A stretch of DNA of 64,000 nucleotides from Pectinophora gossypiella (GCF_024362695.1 NC_065417.1:6565001-6629000), one strand, 5' to 3'. Shown: positions 34,004-45,504, numbered from the stretch's first letter. The notes: generated from the letters alone by a model not told the origin. Program-made: numbers and translations.

Positions 34004-34793
34004 AGGAAATTCTATGGCTTATTAAAAACATCTCTCCGCTCCGCTTTGATGGACAAAAAGTGGCTGTGGAAAATTGCCTATTAAAAATTGCAACAATAAC
34101 TAGCTTGTGATGTGTATGTACATTTCATTAGCAAGAATAGCCAATACGTTGGTGGCGATTCTAGTAAACACAAACTTAATTTTAGTTTAATTCTACCGTT
34201 CTACAAATTGAGCCATCCTTCATTTCCGATAAGTGCAAGGCAGATATATAACTAATTATACAACTGTCAAATTAAGTTAAAATTATCTTGGTTACCACTA
34301 CATAAGTATAACGTACTTACACCTACATTATACTTTACAATGCATTCCGCTGCGAAGCAGTCAAATGGGAGAATATTTCCAAACTAAATAATATGCATTT
34401 AAGTACTTGCATAACATTAGGATGAAAGCACTAAATACCGTACTAATATAAAAAGGAAAGAATCCAAAATATAAAAAGCAGATTTAGTTGAAGAGCTTTG
34501 AAAGGTTAAACTTTATGAAAGTGATGGCGTATATGAAAGTAATGTCTCATTCATCACTTTTATTTCAGTTGTGCAACGAGTGAACGGCAAGTAAGTATTG
34601 CAATATTGTGAACGTGTCATCACAACCGAAGACCGATAAATGTCATCTACCGGAAGTAAGTCTAGCTTCCGGTTCTAAGTTTAACTTGTTAATTGTCAGA
34701 CGACGGTTCAAAAGCTGCCGTTTGTCAAAACAGTCTGACATAATGTTTTTATTATTCTCAATTCAAAATATAAATGGGTGTTCTATAGATAAA
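34004..34793. other. Unassigned sequence
   Basis: A ggcaagtaagt near 34588 resembles a 5' splice site but has no coding frame beside it. Confidence 0.4.
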
Positions 34794-35064
34794 AATTGGC
34801 TCGTGTACTAAGTTCAAGATAAATCATGAAATTCTGATTATAATACTAAATAAAGACAGATCTAGAACTGTCGAAAAATATTTTCTTTTTTTCTATTTAA
34901 CTTATTTATGAATTTTACTCAAGAAAAACATTATAATAAGTCCGATTTTAACACGTTTTTCTATGACGTTACAGTTGTGATTTTTCATACAAATTCCATA
35001 GTAATTTTAGTGTTTTGACGTTTAGTAAAAAGTAACTGATTTCACTAGTTGGAAACTAGCCTGT
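34794..35064. mobile_element. M4 MITE
   Basis: It matches 10733-10989 from gttcaagataaatcatgaaa to tagttggaaactagcctg. The CRE position reads TGACGTTA here. Confidence 0.7.
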
Positions 35065-35194
35065 TCTTCCGTAACGGCTATAATGCATATAGTTTCTGCC
35101 AAGAACAATTTAGACAATCAATTCTTCTTGTTGGCCTCTTGGTTTTCGTTATCATAAAACTTATTTTGTCACTTTATGTATGCCTACTTACTTC

Positions 35195-35335
35195 AATTAT
35201 AATACAAATATAATTTATTGCATCAAAATAAAAAGGACTAATTACAAAATACTCTTAACTAGGTACATGGCAAATGGCAGCCTTATCGCTTAAAGCGATT
35301 TCTTCCAGACAACCATAAGGCGGGAAAAAATAAAG
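35195..35335 (-). mobile_element. E-type LINE tail with stem-loop
   Basis: It matches 19842-19977 over its length, including tacatggcaaatggcagcct and the atcgctt/aagcgat stem at 35285-35299. The sequence to the right is A-rich and low in complexity. Confidence 0.65.
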
Positions 35336-35525
35336 TAATAAAATAAAGATAAGTAAAAAAAAGTAGAAAAGTAAAGTAGTATAACCAAAGTTGAATGAAT
35401 AAATCATCTTCCATAATAATAATCAATGTCATCACATGAAGTAAGTAAGTAATTACTAATTATAGAACTCGTGATAAGTCAATCAACGACTACAGTTGAC
35501 TAGTACACCAGTGTGCCTTCTGACT

Positions 35526-35551
35526 ATGACGTGACGTGACGTGACAATGAC
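35526..35551. promoter_or_regulatory. TGACG tandem half-sites
   Basis: Three adjacent TGACG units and a fourth after a short gap. These are CRE half-sites by sequence; use is unknown. Confidence 0.35.
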
Positions 35552-35805
35552 GCAACTTGACACAAAGCTGCCACTGTGACACATCCGCTTCTGTGCTGTC
35601 TGTGATCCCACTAAGTGCCCACTGCGAACCCACTGTTTTTGCATATTGTGACTATTCTAGATGAGCACAAAACAATGCAGTGTGGCACTGTTTTGATTTG
35701 ACTCATGTGATTTGAAAACTTTAACAGAAGTAAGTTTAGATCGCTCATATTAACAGAGCTATCAAGAATCTGAATTTGGTTGCTGTCCTATAATTTTGTT
35801 ACACT

Positions 35806-36028
35806 TCATATACGTGACATCGTAATGAATACTGAGGGGGATGATTCAGACCATGATTCTGAGTTGATATCACGTGGATTTTCCTGTCCGAAAATTCATG
35901 AAAATTTTAGGGTTATTTAAATTATTTTCTGTTTCATAGTTTTGCGACGGAAAATTCCACTTGATATCAACTCAGAATCATGGCCTGAATCATCCCTCAA
36001 AGTTTTCGTTATGATGTCACCCTATATA
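35806..36028. mobile_element. M2 palindromic element, single copy
   Basis: gtgacatcgtaatgaatact and gattcagaccatgattctga form the left arm; gaatcatggcctgaatcatc and cgttatgatgtcaccc the right. Both extreme ends have decayed. Confidence 0.75.
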
Positions 36029-36103
36029 GATTAATGTAAACTATTGCAGCCAAACAACATTTTTGTTCACTAATCTTTATACTTACACATACTTGTAAAA
36101 TCG

Positions 36104-36200
36104 TTTATTTATTTGTACACAACATGACACACGGAGAAACTTACAAAGAACAGATAGTACAGCTTGTCTCTAAAACGAGATTTCTTCCAGTTGACCTACA
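36104..36200 (-). mobile_element. E-type LINE tail, distant subfamily
   Basis: tttatttatttgtacacaac at the left and tgtctctaaaacgagatttc ttccag at the right follow the E-tail order. The short stem is tctc/gaga (36167-36180). Confidence 0.45.
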
Positions 36201-37831
36201 CGAAAAGGAGACATGCATGCATCGTTGTAGCTAAATCTCAAATGTGTTTGCAAAGAATTTGTAAAAGAAAATTCTTCTCGCAAATACTCGGGCAAACAGC
36301 AAATGAAGTTACAAATGAAAAGAATTCGCAATAGATTCACATACGGTGTGCAATAGAGACGCATTCGTGGCATGAGAGCCATGTTGACATAATTTCTTTG
36401 TTTTCTACTAGTAGGATCACTATTCATTCGTGGAAACCATAGAGTACTCCATAACTATATGCTATGAGTTGATGAAGCGACTGTTGTAGGAAGTAGCAGT
36501 AACTGGGTACGGTGAGCCGGTGATTGGGTTCGACTGCGAGTATCTGGTAACGCCAATAGGCGGTAACACATTCATCAATCTGCAACTGTCACGCACGCTA
36601 CTAAATGTAACTACATGCAGTGGAACTTATGCATTGCAACGCCGCACCGCATAGACAAGCTGCTTTATGCTACCTAACCAGCTAACACAAAACAATTGCT
36701 TTAAGATGATCGATGTTACTTTGAACGCCTAACAAAGTTTTACTAGCCTTCAGAAACATCCCGTTATCAGAAAATTTTAACTACCCACAAAACTGACAAT
36801 TTGATACGCAGTTCACTAAGTGATGGATGCTCAAGCACCAACAGATTGTAACTTAACAAAATTACGAATTAAACAACATTAGCACGAAATTTGTGTTCAC
36901 TATCGAAAATACGTGCTAGTTGTGTTGTTAAAATGCTATTTCCGACCGATTATGTGCACGCTTTTCTGCCCGGAACATTCACTAGTTGCGTACTATGCAT
37001 ACGAGAGTAATCGCTTTGGCATTTCACTTAACGAGAAAAAATCTTAAGTAAATTGAATTGTAATCGTTTTAACTGTATCTCTATTATTCAGATTGCATAT
37101 CCCTCACAACGGCGTCTACAGTTATGAGATCATAACAAGAAGATATATATCTAATATCGAGGGAGGTTGTCATTCATTCATTATCATAAATAATTTATAC
37201 GATCCACCGATCATGCTTTTATCGTCTAACCTCTACATGTACGTACCCTTAATTGCAAATTGCTTGCATACATTCCTTTTTAAAGCATTACTGTTATCGA
37301 TCCTACATCTATTATTTTTTCCAGACTTTTTGTAACGGTGCAGTGCTTTTTTAGCACTTTAATTTTCACGGTTGTACGTTTTTTTTTACATATCGTTCGG
37401 GATTGTTGCGCCGGCAAAACAAATTAACGGGCAATCGGAATCCAATCAGATGTAGATCGTCCGCCTGATATCTTCATATTATCTCGGCACATTCGATTAA
37501 ATGCGCGAGTGTTTAAATTAATCAAACTACTTCTGTTTGGACATGGTTTTTTACTCGGCGCCGCTCGCGGAGTGGTTATTTGTTTATTTTTTTTCCTTTT
37601 CAACCATTTATCTATACCGCAATAATTGAAAAACAAGAAAACTGCAACTACGCTATTACGTGGAGCTCATTTAATTGTTTCTCGCTGCTGTTAACGGTTA
37701 TGACAGAACATATTTTCATGCTGTGGTGATGTGTAGAGACTCGCCGTATCTTCTGCAATAAATTAAAGTACCTACTTATTGAAACTTGTAACTATCAGAT
37801 ATCTAATGTATTGTGTGTGTTTATATGTATT
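36201..37831. other. Unassigned sequence
   Basis: No gene or repeat is recognised over 1.6 kb. Confidence 0.45.
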
Positions 37832-38128
37832 GATTGGGTTCGATTTCGATTCCCGATGGGGACATTGTCGAAATCACTTTCTGAGACTGTCCTTTGTTTG
37901 GTAAGGACTTTTCAGGCTTGAATCACCTGATTGTCCGAAAAAGTCAGATGATTCCATGCTTCGGAGGGCACGTTAAGCCGTTGGTCCCGGCTATTAGCCG
38001 TAAAAACACCTCCATCAACCAGCATTGGAGCAGCGTGGTGGATGCTCCATACACCCTCCGGTTGATTGAGAGGAGGCCTGTGCCCAGCAGTGGGACGTAT
38101 ATAGGCTGTTTATGTATGTATGTATATG
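37832..38128 (+). mobile_element. SINE-C, nearly full copy
   Basis: It has a B-box remnant (gggttcgatttcgattcccg), tcacctgattgtccgaaaaa, a central domain (37957-37993), ctccggttgattgagaggag, and gcctgtgcccagcagtggga. It ends in a tatg repeat. The A-box is lost. The open frame across its middle is a chance frame. Confidence 0.75.
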
Positions 38129-38816
38129 TATTAATTGATAGGCTGTGTCACGTAAAGTTCATCATAAGTATCCATCTTAGGACTACGTATTGTCATTGGA
38201 GAAGTAGTGGCTTGAAATGGTTCGTGTAATAACCTATTGCCGTGTCACCCGTATGCTTCGCGAACTTAGCTGTCACATTGCCGTGTATATATATAAGAAA
38301 TATTAGCATTAGCCTCCCACTCTTATGTGCTCTGACTGTTTGTACTGTAGAGCATTAATCAAGATAAGTGCCACCTAATGGCTCCGGAATGAATCATTGT
38401 ACTATAGATCATTACTTAAGGAATGTTACTAAATAAATCATCATTAGACAAGTTTTTGTATTTGCTCTAATATTAAGTACAACTGTTATATGGTAGTGGT
38501 TCATAGTCATTCTATGTAATGTGCATGTGTTTCATATATATTTAAATGGTGTGCTCATATGCTCGCAATGTGCGAGGATTTTTCCCAACAAGATTGGCTG
38601 TATAAGCCACATGCGAGCAGATGAACGTCGGAGTTGAAGCAGTCGCCGTAGCCGAAACCGGCTGGATCATATCATCATGAATCATATCATCATCTGTAAT
38701 GTGGCGGATTGTTTGTTTTTCCTATCCAGAATGTCTTTGGCGTCTCATTTAAGTTGGTGATATGTTTGAATATGGAGTGCATGTAATGAAGCCACACGCC
38801 TTTATTGTTACAGGTA
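38129..38816. other. Unassigned sequence
   Basis: An atcatatcatcatgaatcat stretch near 38670 may be a decayed tail. Nothing else is seen. Confidence 0.45.
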
Positions 38817-38961
38817 CTGTCACGAGCATTAATATGTATTATACACTTTGGTACCATGTCACATTAACTTTTTTGACAAATTGAACTATAAGTCTCACTA
38901 AATGTCAAATATGCTAGTGCGACAAAGTCCTAAAGTGGGTACATTATATTGCTCATGACTG
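38817..38961. mobile_element. M1 MITE, full length, TA target
   Basis: The ends ctgtcacgagca and tgctcatgactg are flanked by TA. It differs from the copy at 16758-16899 by a handful of bases. Confidence 0.8.
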
Positions 38962-39031
38962 TACCTACATGCGTAGCGTAAATCATGATATGATTTACAC
39001 GCACACATAAATTTAAGAGCCACGCTCTTGA

Positions 39032-39145
39032 CGGTGTAGGGGAAGACAAAGAAGAGCTTATATGGATCAGATTAAAGAGAAGGCGAACGTCGTGTCTTAT
39101 GAGGAAGTGAAGGAATTGGTCTGTAACAGGCAAGAATGGACATAA
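39032..39145 (+). pseudogene. RTE-type LINE polymerase C-terminus
   Basis: The frame reads RGRQRRAYMDQIKEKANVVS, then YEEVKELVCNRQEWT and a stop. The RG-RR-Y-DQIK / SYEEVKEL-NR-EW order is typical of the end of RTE-like polymerases common in Lepidoptera. Only ~37 codons survive. A close relative lies at 7701-7811 on the other strand. Confidence 0.7.
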
Positions 39146-39511
39146 TTTACAACACTCAAAATAAGTTTAAAGATTAAAAATAATAAAAAAGTTTATTTAG
39201 GTAAAACCTACGACACACATATGCAACAATAGATAGATTGTCATATGTTTTTTTTTGTAGTAAGTAGATAAATGAAACAGTGCAATTGCATGTCCTTTGT
39301 GTAAATAAAATGATAGAAGAACAAAATGAATAAGTACTTACCTAACTAACGGCTTGAATCTTACCTACGTCAATTTTCACACCTATTGTTTCAATATATT
39401 TAACAGAAAACTCAGATACAGATTTTGGTTGCCAAATGCCAAACAGTTATATAAATGTCATGAAAGTTATGTAAAATGATTCAAGTACTCATACATTTCT
39501 AAAAGTAAGTA

Positions 39512-39861
39512 CAGTCATGAGCAATATAATGTACCCACTTTAGGACTCTGTCATACTAACATATTTGACATTTAGTCAGACTTACAGTGCAATTTGTCAA
39601 AAAACTTAATGTAAGTAAGTAAGTAAAATGTTTATTTTTTCATGAGAAATACAGAAAATATGGGTACAATAAAAACCCCACAAAACCAATTCCTCGGTTT
39701 GTCTGTGGGAGTGGAGTTCGCTTAATGTTATTATGTTTAAGATACTTAAAGTTAACTTACAGCTAAGAGATCTTTTGCATGAGATGTTTAAATAAAGATT
39801 TTGTAAATTTATTCATATGTGACATGGTACCAAAATGTATGCATATTTATGCTCGCGACCG
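39512..39861. mobile_element. M1 MITE with nested insertion
   Basis: The left end cagtcatgagcaatataatg and right end atttatgctcgcgaccg are intact with TA on both sides. About 204 bp at 39613-39816 are inserted between ttaatgt and atgtgacatggt, words that adjoin in the other copies. Confidence 0.8.
39613..39816 (-). mobile_element. LINE-tail-like insertion in an M1 MITE
   Basis: The insert carries tgtttattttttcatgagaa and gggtacaataaaaaccccac, like antisense LINE 3' ends elsewhere in the window. An atgt on both sides may be the target duplication. The MITE reads on normally when it is removed. Confidence 0.55.
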
Positions 39862-40526
39862 TACCTATGATAGCTGCTTATTTAAATGAAAGCACGAGCT
39901 CGATCCATTACTTTTTTTGCCCATCCTGACATTGACACGTACCTGACACCATCACTAATGTGCGAAACTAAACACCGGTCACAACACACAGATCAACCCG
40001 AGATTAACTGACTGACAACACAGACAAGTTTTTTACAAGTACTCTTTTCTAACATTTAACTTATTAATCAGCTGTCATGTATCACGCGCACGCCGTAATT
40101 ATAAAAAATATTACAGCTATTAGCGCGAAAATTTGATTGGTCAAAATATTAATAAAAAGCTAAACAGTAATTATTAGGAAAAAACTTTGAACTCTGTTAC
40201 CTACTGTCACGATATAAGAGCCAACTTTGTGTGATTGTTAACTTCTATAATGTTAAGTATGTATTTTAGGTTAAGGTATATATTTCTAAGGGTCTTCATT
40301 ACCTGGTGTAACTAAATAATGAATCTTTATGGTGTACATACATAGAGTAGGGTAGTTTTCAAGTAGTCAAATGAGTTACTGTGTACTAAACGTCAAAACA
40401 CGAAATTACTATGGAATTTCTATGAAAAAGCAATCTGTGACGTCATAAAAAAACGTGACAAAAGTCGCACTTATTACCCCCTCCGGTTGATTGAGAGGAG
40501 GCCTGTGCCCAGCAGTGGGATGTATA

Positions 40527-40754
40527 CAGGGTGTTAGTGACATCGTAACGAATACTCAGAGGGATGATTCAGACCATGATTCTGAGTTAATATCAAGTGG
40601 AATTTTCCGTCGCAAAATTCATCTTATTTTTTTAGTTTTTTTAAATTATTTTCAATTCTATACTTTTGCGATGGAAAATTCCACTTGATATTAACTCAGA
40701 ATAATCAGCTGAATCATCCCTGTCAGTATTCGTTACGATGTCACTTACACCCCA
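40527..40754. mobile_element. M2 palindromic element, first of a tandem pair
   Basis: The left arm cagggtgttagtgacatcgt runs into gatgattcagaccatgattc and gatatcaagtggaat-style blocks. The right arm repeats these in reverse order with a small loop between. The right end is cttacacccc. The whole element can fold on itself. Open frames in it are symmetric by-products. Confidence 0.8.
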
Positions 40755-40787
40755 TACAAGTACATACAGTAGCCATACAAGTAGGTA

Positions 40788-41014
40788 TGGGTGTTAGTGA
40801 CACTGTAACGAATACTGAAGGGGATGATTCAGACCATGATTCTGAGTCGATATCAAGTGGAATTTCCTGTCGGAGAAGTCATGAAAATTTTAGAGCTTGT
40901 TTAAATTATTTTCCGTTCCATACTTTTGCGACGGAAAATTCCACTTGATATCAACTCAGAATCATGGCCTGAATCATCCCTCAAAGTTTTCGTTACGATG
41001 TCACTAACACCCTG
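40788..41014. mobile_element. M2 palindromic element, second of a tandem pair
   Basis: It has the same arms as 40527-40754 and an intact right end cgatgtcactaacaccctg followed by TA. About 34 bp separate the two copies. Confidence 0.8.
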
Positions 41015-41107
41015 TATAGGTTGTTTATGTATGTAAACGATTTTGTCATCTTTAGATCTGTCTTTATTTAGTAAGTACTACCCAATTATAGGAAACTATC
41101 CAATTAT

Positions 41108-42368
41108 ATGACATGTACTGTATATGTTAGTAACCTATGTATACATAATTAACAAATTACCTGTGAGTCAGCGGAGGCTTCTATCGCTATCCCAAAATGT
41201 AAAATTGATTAAACGATCGCAAAGCTATGTATATTTATAGTATATATGAATATTATACACTATTAACATACCCTATACAATAACAACATAGGTACACAGA
41301 TAATGGATCATAATACAACTGTTACTATTAATGGACTATTCATCAATTACAAATAGGTACTTAATCATTTGATTAATTTAAAAAGCAGCAAATAGGCCGA
41401 TAACACGGTCATTTTTCCTCCCACATTATGTCCGTTACATCTTGAAGCGAGCTGTATTGATCGATAGACTTTTTTGCCCGTAAAAACATTATGAATTAAC
41501 CATAGGCTCTGTTCCAAGCCGTTGATTATGGAGCAAGTTAATCTATTTAAAGCCACTAACGATCTCCTACGACTTTACTTGAAGAAAACTTTGTTTTTGC
41601 TAAACGCAATAGTTAATACATTATGCGTTTTTGCGAAGTCTATCCCGTAGTGAACAAAGTTCTTATAACTGCCGATGTCTTGAATAAAGACGTAAATCGT
41701 GCAATAATGAAGCTTCTTAAGTATATGTTTATTATTTAAAAAGCAAACGTACAGATGTAACACCTACTTGCTTGTAAACTGTACTGCTTGCCTGTTTTAC
41801 ATTCATTTAATTGAAAGTGCGTCACCTCAAATTTGAGAGTTACGAATTTGCACAATATTAAAACATTAACAGCTATCTTCGCAGAAACTGATAAAATAAT
41901 CCTACTTTCTGTATATTACTTGTAAGGTATTATTAGTATCTACCATTAAAATGTCAATAAACCAACAGATATTTTTATTCTAAAACTATGTAGTAGTATC
42001 GGCCGTGTGAATAAGGATGTGGCGAGTGCTCAAGTGTGCCGAGGAAAGCGCACCACACCCCTAACGTGCACTAATGAAGGTAATCAGATCGCGGCATAGC
42101 TTACTGGTAACCCACTCGGCTTGTGGTTACACTGGCGCCGGGGACGCAGTTGTTATAAATGTATAATTACTCTGTGACATTTAAGGTGTATGGATTACGT
42201 TTACCCGTAGTATAATTAAAATTGCATACTGATTAATTGACTAGACAGCTCTAGGGTTCCTTAGTCAACTTGGAACCCTTAAGTTTGACGTGACCCTCTC
42301 AATTTATATATGTCACGTTACACCTTATTAGGTAGGTACTAAAACATAATTTTGATAATTCAAGCAAC
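41108..42368. other. Unassigned AT-rich sequence
   Basis: Nothing recognised. Confidence 0.5.
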
Positions 42369-42479
42369 CTGGGGTGTTAAAAAGGCAATTCATCTAACAA
42401 AGCAATTATTTGATATTTTTTTGCATTGGACACTTGTCAAATTGCGATAGTTATTGCTTTTTTATATGAATTGTGACCC
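42369..42479. mobile_element. M3 MITE, internal deletions
   Basis: ctggggtgttaaaaaggcaa ttcatct and cttgtcaaattgcgatagtt are present. The gccacatcgaag portion is missing on the left and the right end stops at gaattgtgaccc. Confidence 0.6.
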
Positions 42480-42587
42480 GAATGTTTCCAGAAAATATAT
42501 CTGGGCCTCTTCAAGGCAAGAGTGAACGGGCACTTTTTACTAAGAACTGAGCATGTCCCTGCTGTGACATTGTGGTCAAATGATTGA
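42480..42587 (+). pseudogene. LINE polymerase C-terminus, short remnant
   Basis: One frame reads ECFQKIYLGLFKARVNGHFL then LRTEHVPAVTLWSND and a stop. LGLFKARVNGHFL is a recognisable LINE polymerase ending, related to but distinct from the copy at 56992-57123. It follows directly on a degraded M3 MITE. Confidence 0.6.
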
Positions 42588-43018
42588 CCTTCAATGAAAA
42601 AAAAATGACCATTCAGGACTTATAAATATATATTTTTAAGAATATAAAATACAAGCTATAAGATAGAACTACTAGCTTCTAGCTAATTCCGGAGCCTTTA
42701 GGAATAAGAGAATCGTGTGTGTGAACAACAAGGTAATTCAAGTCGCCATTGCTCTCTGCTAACCCGCTAAGTATCACTTGGTATGTAGGCTGGCGCCTTG
42801 TTCATCATAATTAAAAACCGTATACAGATAAGAAGTTGTTACCGCGATGTGCGAAAACATAAACATAAACAATTAACACTCTAATTGACTGTTTAAGTGT
42901 TGAAATTATTGAATCCATAAAAGTCTTTTTATAAAAAAATTATAACATTTTCAAAATATTTTTGAAAAAATGCAAAAGAAAGGCGAATAACCTTTGTTAT
43001 TGGGCTTGTAACTTGTTG

Positions 43019-43126
43019 TTTTGACTTATGTATTGTAGACTTGTCGCATATAAGATTAACTACTTGGTTGGACAATTGGACTTGCTGAGGGCTCTCACCC
43101 GGTACAAAATTTAAGATAACAGGCCA
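43019..43126 (-). mobile_element. Jt fragment, inverted, facing a second tail
   Basis: An inverted Jt 3' UTR runs from the gtagacttgtcgc block to an aggcc border at 43126. A plus-strand Jt tail begins only a few bases later. Confidence 0.65.
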
Positions 43127-43131
43127 GAGAG

Positions 43132-43165
43132 TGGCAAATCTACAATAAGTCACGTCAAAAAAAAA
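43132..43165 (+). mobile_element. Minimal Jt tail (34 bp)
   Basis: Only tggcaaatctacaataag, the following cacgtc and an A-run are present. It is the shortest recognisable Jt piece, and it abuts the inverted copy to its left. Confidence 0.6.
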
Positions 43166-43590
43166 GGTGTACGTTGCATAATACAATTCATTTTTATTCC
43201 ACAACCTAGCTTAAGAATAGATGTGTTGTGCAATAATTGTCTGAAGACACAAATAAAGTAAAAAAATACGGCTAATGGGCGTATTCCTTTTTATAAAAAG
43301 CATATACTGCAACAGGGCGATGGTAATTATGATAATCATTTTAAACTCGTCACGTTCATAACTTTATTTTTTAATATAAGTAAGTAGAAATAACATGAAG
43401 CCATGCAGTTAACCATAATTGTCCTTACCCTTATTATGAGTTATGACTAACGACTACAAAAAGCAAATTAATTACTAGCGAAATTGTATAGAAATATTTC
43501 TTATCAGTGCTCCATAAACCTTTTTTTTGTTTTGGTTTTCCGAAGGGCAAGGCAAAGGGAACTTATAACTAGTCCGCATAAGCGGACTTT

Positions 43591-43720
43591 ATAATCTAAA
43601 TAATTAATACGAAGTGGTGTTTTGTGGTTAATGATCGCATTAACTAGCAAACATTCGCGACAGTGTTCACAAAACACCACTTCGTATTTATATTTACTTA
43701 TTCGTATTTATTTAGATTAT
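43591..43720. mobile_element. Fold-back element, ~130 bp
   Basis: The 21-bp arms at 43606-43626 and 43668-43688 are exact (tacgaagtggtgttttgtg inside). Outer arms ataatctaaataa and ttatttagattat extend the symmetry after a ~20-bp insertion on the right side. Confidence 0.7.
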
Positions 43721-45017
43721 TCAATGAAGAAAGCAACCGTCCCCGCCAAAAAGTCTCTGCTCCATAAACCATGAACATTATAGGGCGCGTTTAGTAGAGT
43801 TACTATAATTGAAAGGAATAACCTACCACGCTGTTCTACTGCGGTTTTGAAAAAAAAAACTACTTGCAAACCGTTAGAACTGATGATCTGAAATCTCATT
43901 AGGCGTGTAGGTAATTCTTATTCATTCGCCGTGAGTCATGTCACTTTTTAAATTTTTCATAAGTATAAAGTTATTCATATAAATTTCACGTTAGCCGCTC
44001 ACTTGACAGATTTTAATTAAAAAAGTAAACTGCATCGTAAAATGACAAAGTAATTAAAACTTAAAATAAAATGCATGTCAAACACTTCCATTAACTTGTC
44101 AACTGTTTTTTAACATTTTGCAGTTTTTATTGCGAAGAGTGCTTGTGCATAAAATGTTATGAGGCTGCAGTAGAATAACATTACATGACATATATGTAGA
44201 ATTTTTATATAGTAACATACAGCAATTGCTCCCGTAACTTTCTATCATCATCTTATTGGTGTCCCATTCTCCATTCTTGTCTATCAAAGACCAATTCCTT
44301 GATTCCGTCACTTTTACAAAACTTATTTTGGACAGTTTTCCGTTTACTACGTTTGTACGTTACACTAAGTATATAAAGTATATGGGTCGGTATAAAGTGC
44401 GTGAATCTTTAAAACTGACTAAATAAATGTAGTTTAAAATTCTTACGCGTATTTTGTAGCTTTATTATGAGAAAGGCAATCATAAATATTATAATATGCG
44501 TAATTTCAACCCCATCAATGCAGCTATTTATGATAAATTATGCGCTTTAAAACATACCTACCAAGTCGACGTAGATACGAGACGTTTATGTACATTTGCC
44601 AACTTTCTATGCCTCTTATAAATTCTTAGAAAATACTTCAAATAAGTAAATAGATTTTGAGCAGATATATACAGAACAGTCAAACACCAGTCAGTATTCA
44701 TCAACATATGAACTACTAGTTTTGCATACAAAGACCTGTTGTTTCCCTCTTGCCCTCCTAAATTGACATGGTCATTGTATTGTCTTATGGAGGTCATATG
44801 TTTAATTTAATATTTGTCTAAAATCAAAACTCCTACGTCGTGCTGTAGACTAAAGGAGAACTTAAGTATATGGTAACTAGATAGAATAGAACCGCCGCGT
44901 CGCAACTTCCCATGCTCGACCCGTATTAGACATAGCGCGATGAAAAGTTCCTTTCAGGGTTCGTATCTCTTACCCTAAAGGGGTACTTATTAAGTACATG
45001 ATAATTAGAATAAATAA
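43721..45017. other. Unassigned AT-rich sequence
   Basis: Nothing recognised. Short minus-strand frames near 43717, 44099 and 44558 show no bias or domain. Confidence 0.5.
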
Positions 45018-45227
45018 CAAAATATCACAAAAAAATATATCGATAAAAATGTCGGTGGATTGGTCAAGCCTTTAGAAGACCTTTGGAACACCCGTCCCGC
45101 TCTGACTTGGGGTGCGCGTGGAAAATCCAAAAGAGTTAAAAACTGGGAGCAAGTTACAGAGGCTGCAAAAGATCGCGAGGAGTGGAAATTTGTTATTCGA
45201 GTCCTACTATTGAAGGCTATTTTGTAG
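45018..45227 (+). pseudogene. LINE polymerase C-terminus, open frame
   Basis: A frame of 69 codons is open to a stop at 45225-45227. It includes KPLEDLWNTRPALTWGARGK, then SKRVKNWEQVTEAAKDREEW and KFVIRVLLLKAIL. NWEQVTEAAKDREEW resembles the DR-EW motif at the end of RTE/CR1-type polymerases. No start codon, catalytic domain or tail is seen. A host exon is less likely. Confidence 0.5.
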
Positions 45228-45229
45228 TG

Positions 45230-45335
45230 AGCATGCGCTCTGACTCGCTGTCACACTTTATGCGCGAAGCGCGTGCGCCACATTATAATCACGCGTCTGC
45301 CTATGACACGCGCCGCGTCGTCAGTGAAAGCGCGT
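45230..45335. other. CpG-rich patch
   Basis: Many gcg/cgc words right after a LINE scrap (45018-45227). No gene is recognised. Confidence 0.3.
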
Positions 45336-45504
45336 GAATCAAATTACCCACTTAGATTTTTCGGTCTTCGTTTTTGCTAGCCGTAAAATAAATCCTCTAT
45401 TCACGTATATAACCTAATAATTTGCACTGCACTCAACATTCCATACTAAAAATGGTCATCATTCAATTTTGATCTCTTGAATAACATGTTTCGTTTTGAC
45501 ATAG

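Larger units (their letters stand above)
40477..41036 (+). mobile_element. SINE-C 3' fragment split by M2 elements
   Basis: ccctccggttgattgagagg aggcctgtgcccagcagtgg gatgta lies left and taggttgtttatgtatgta right of the M2 pair. Joining them around a single TA restores the SINE-C word order seen at 38063-38120. Confidence 0.8.
40346..41107. mobile_element. M4 MITE, inverted, hosting a nested SINE and M2 pair
   Basis: The left part (40346-40476) has aaaacacgaaattactatgg and a TGACGTCA at 40438-40445. The right part (41037-41107) has tttagatctgtctttattta and aggaaactatccaattat. Both are contiguous in the copy at 29246-29514. The intervening ~560 bp are a SINE-C fragment and two M2 elements. 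Confidence 0.8.

Noticed and set aside
37894..38229. 111-codon plus-strand frame
   Set aside because: It lies mostly in SINE-C; the peptide follows the repeat sequence.
40491..40948. Two plus-strand frames sharing SDTVTN / DDSDHDSE peptides
   Set aside because: The shared peptides come from the repeated arms of the M2 palindromes and are not conserved protein.
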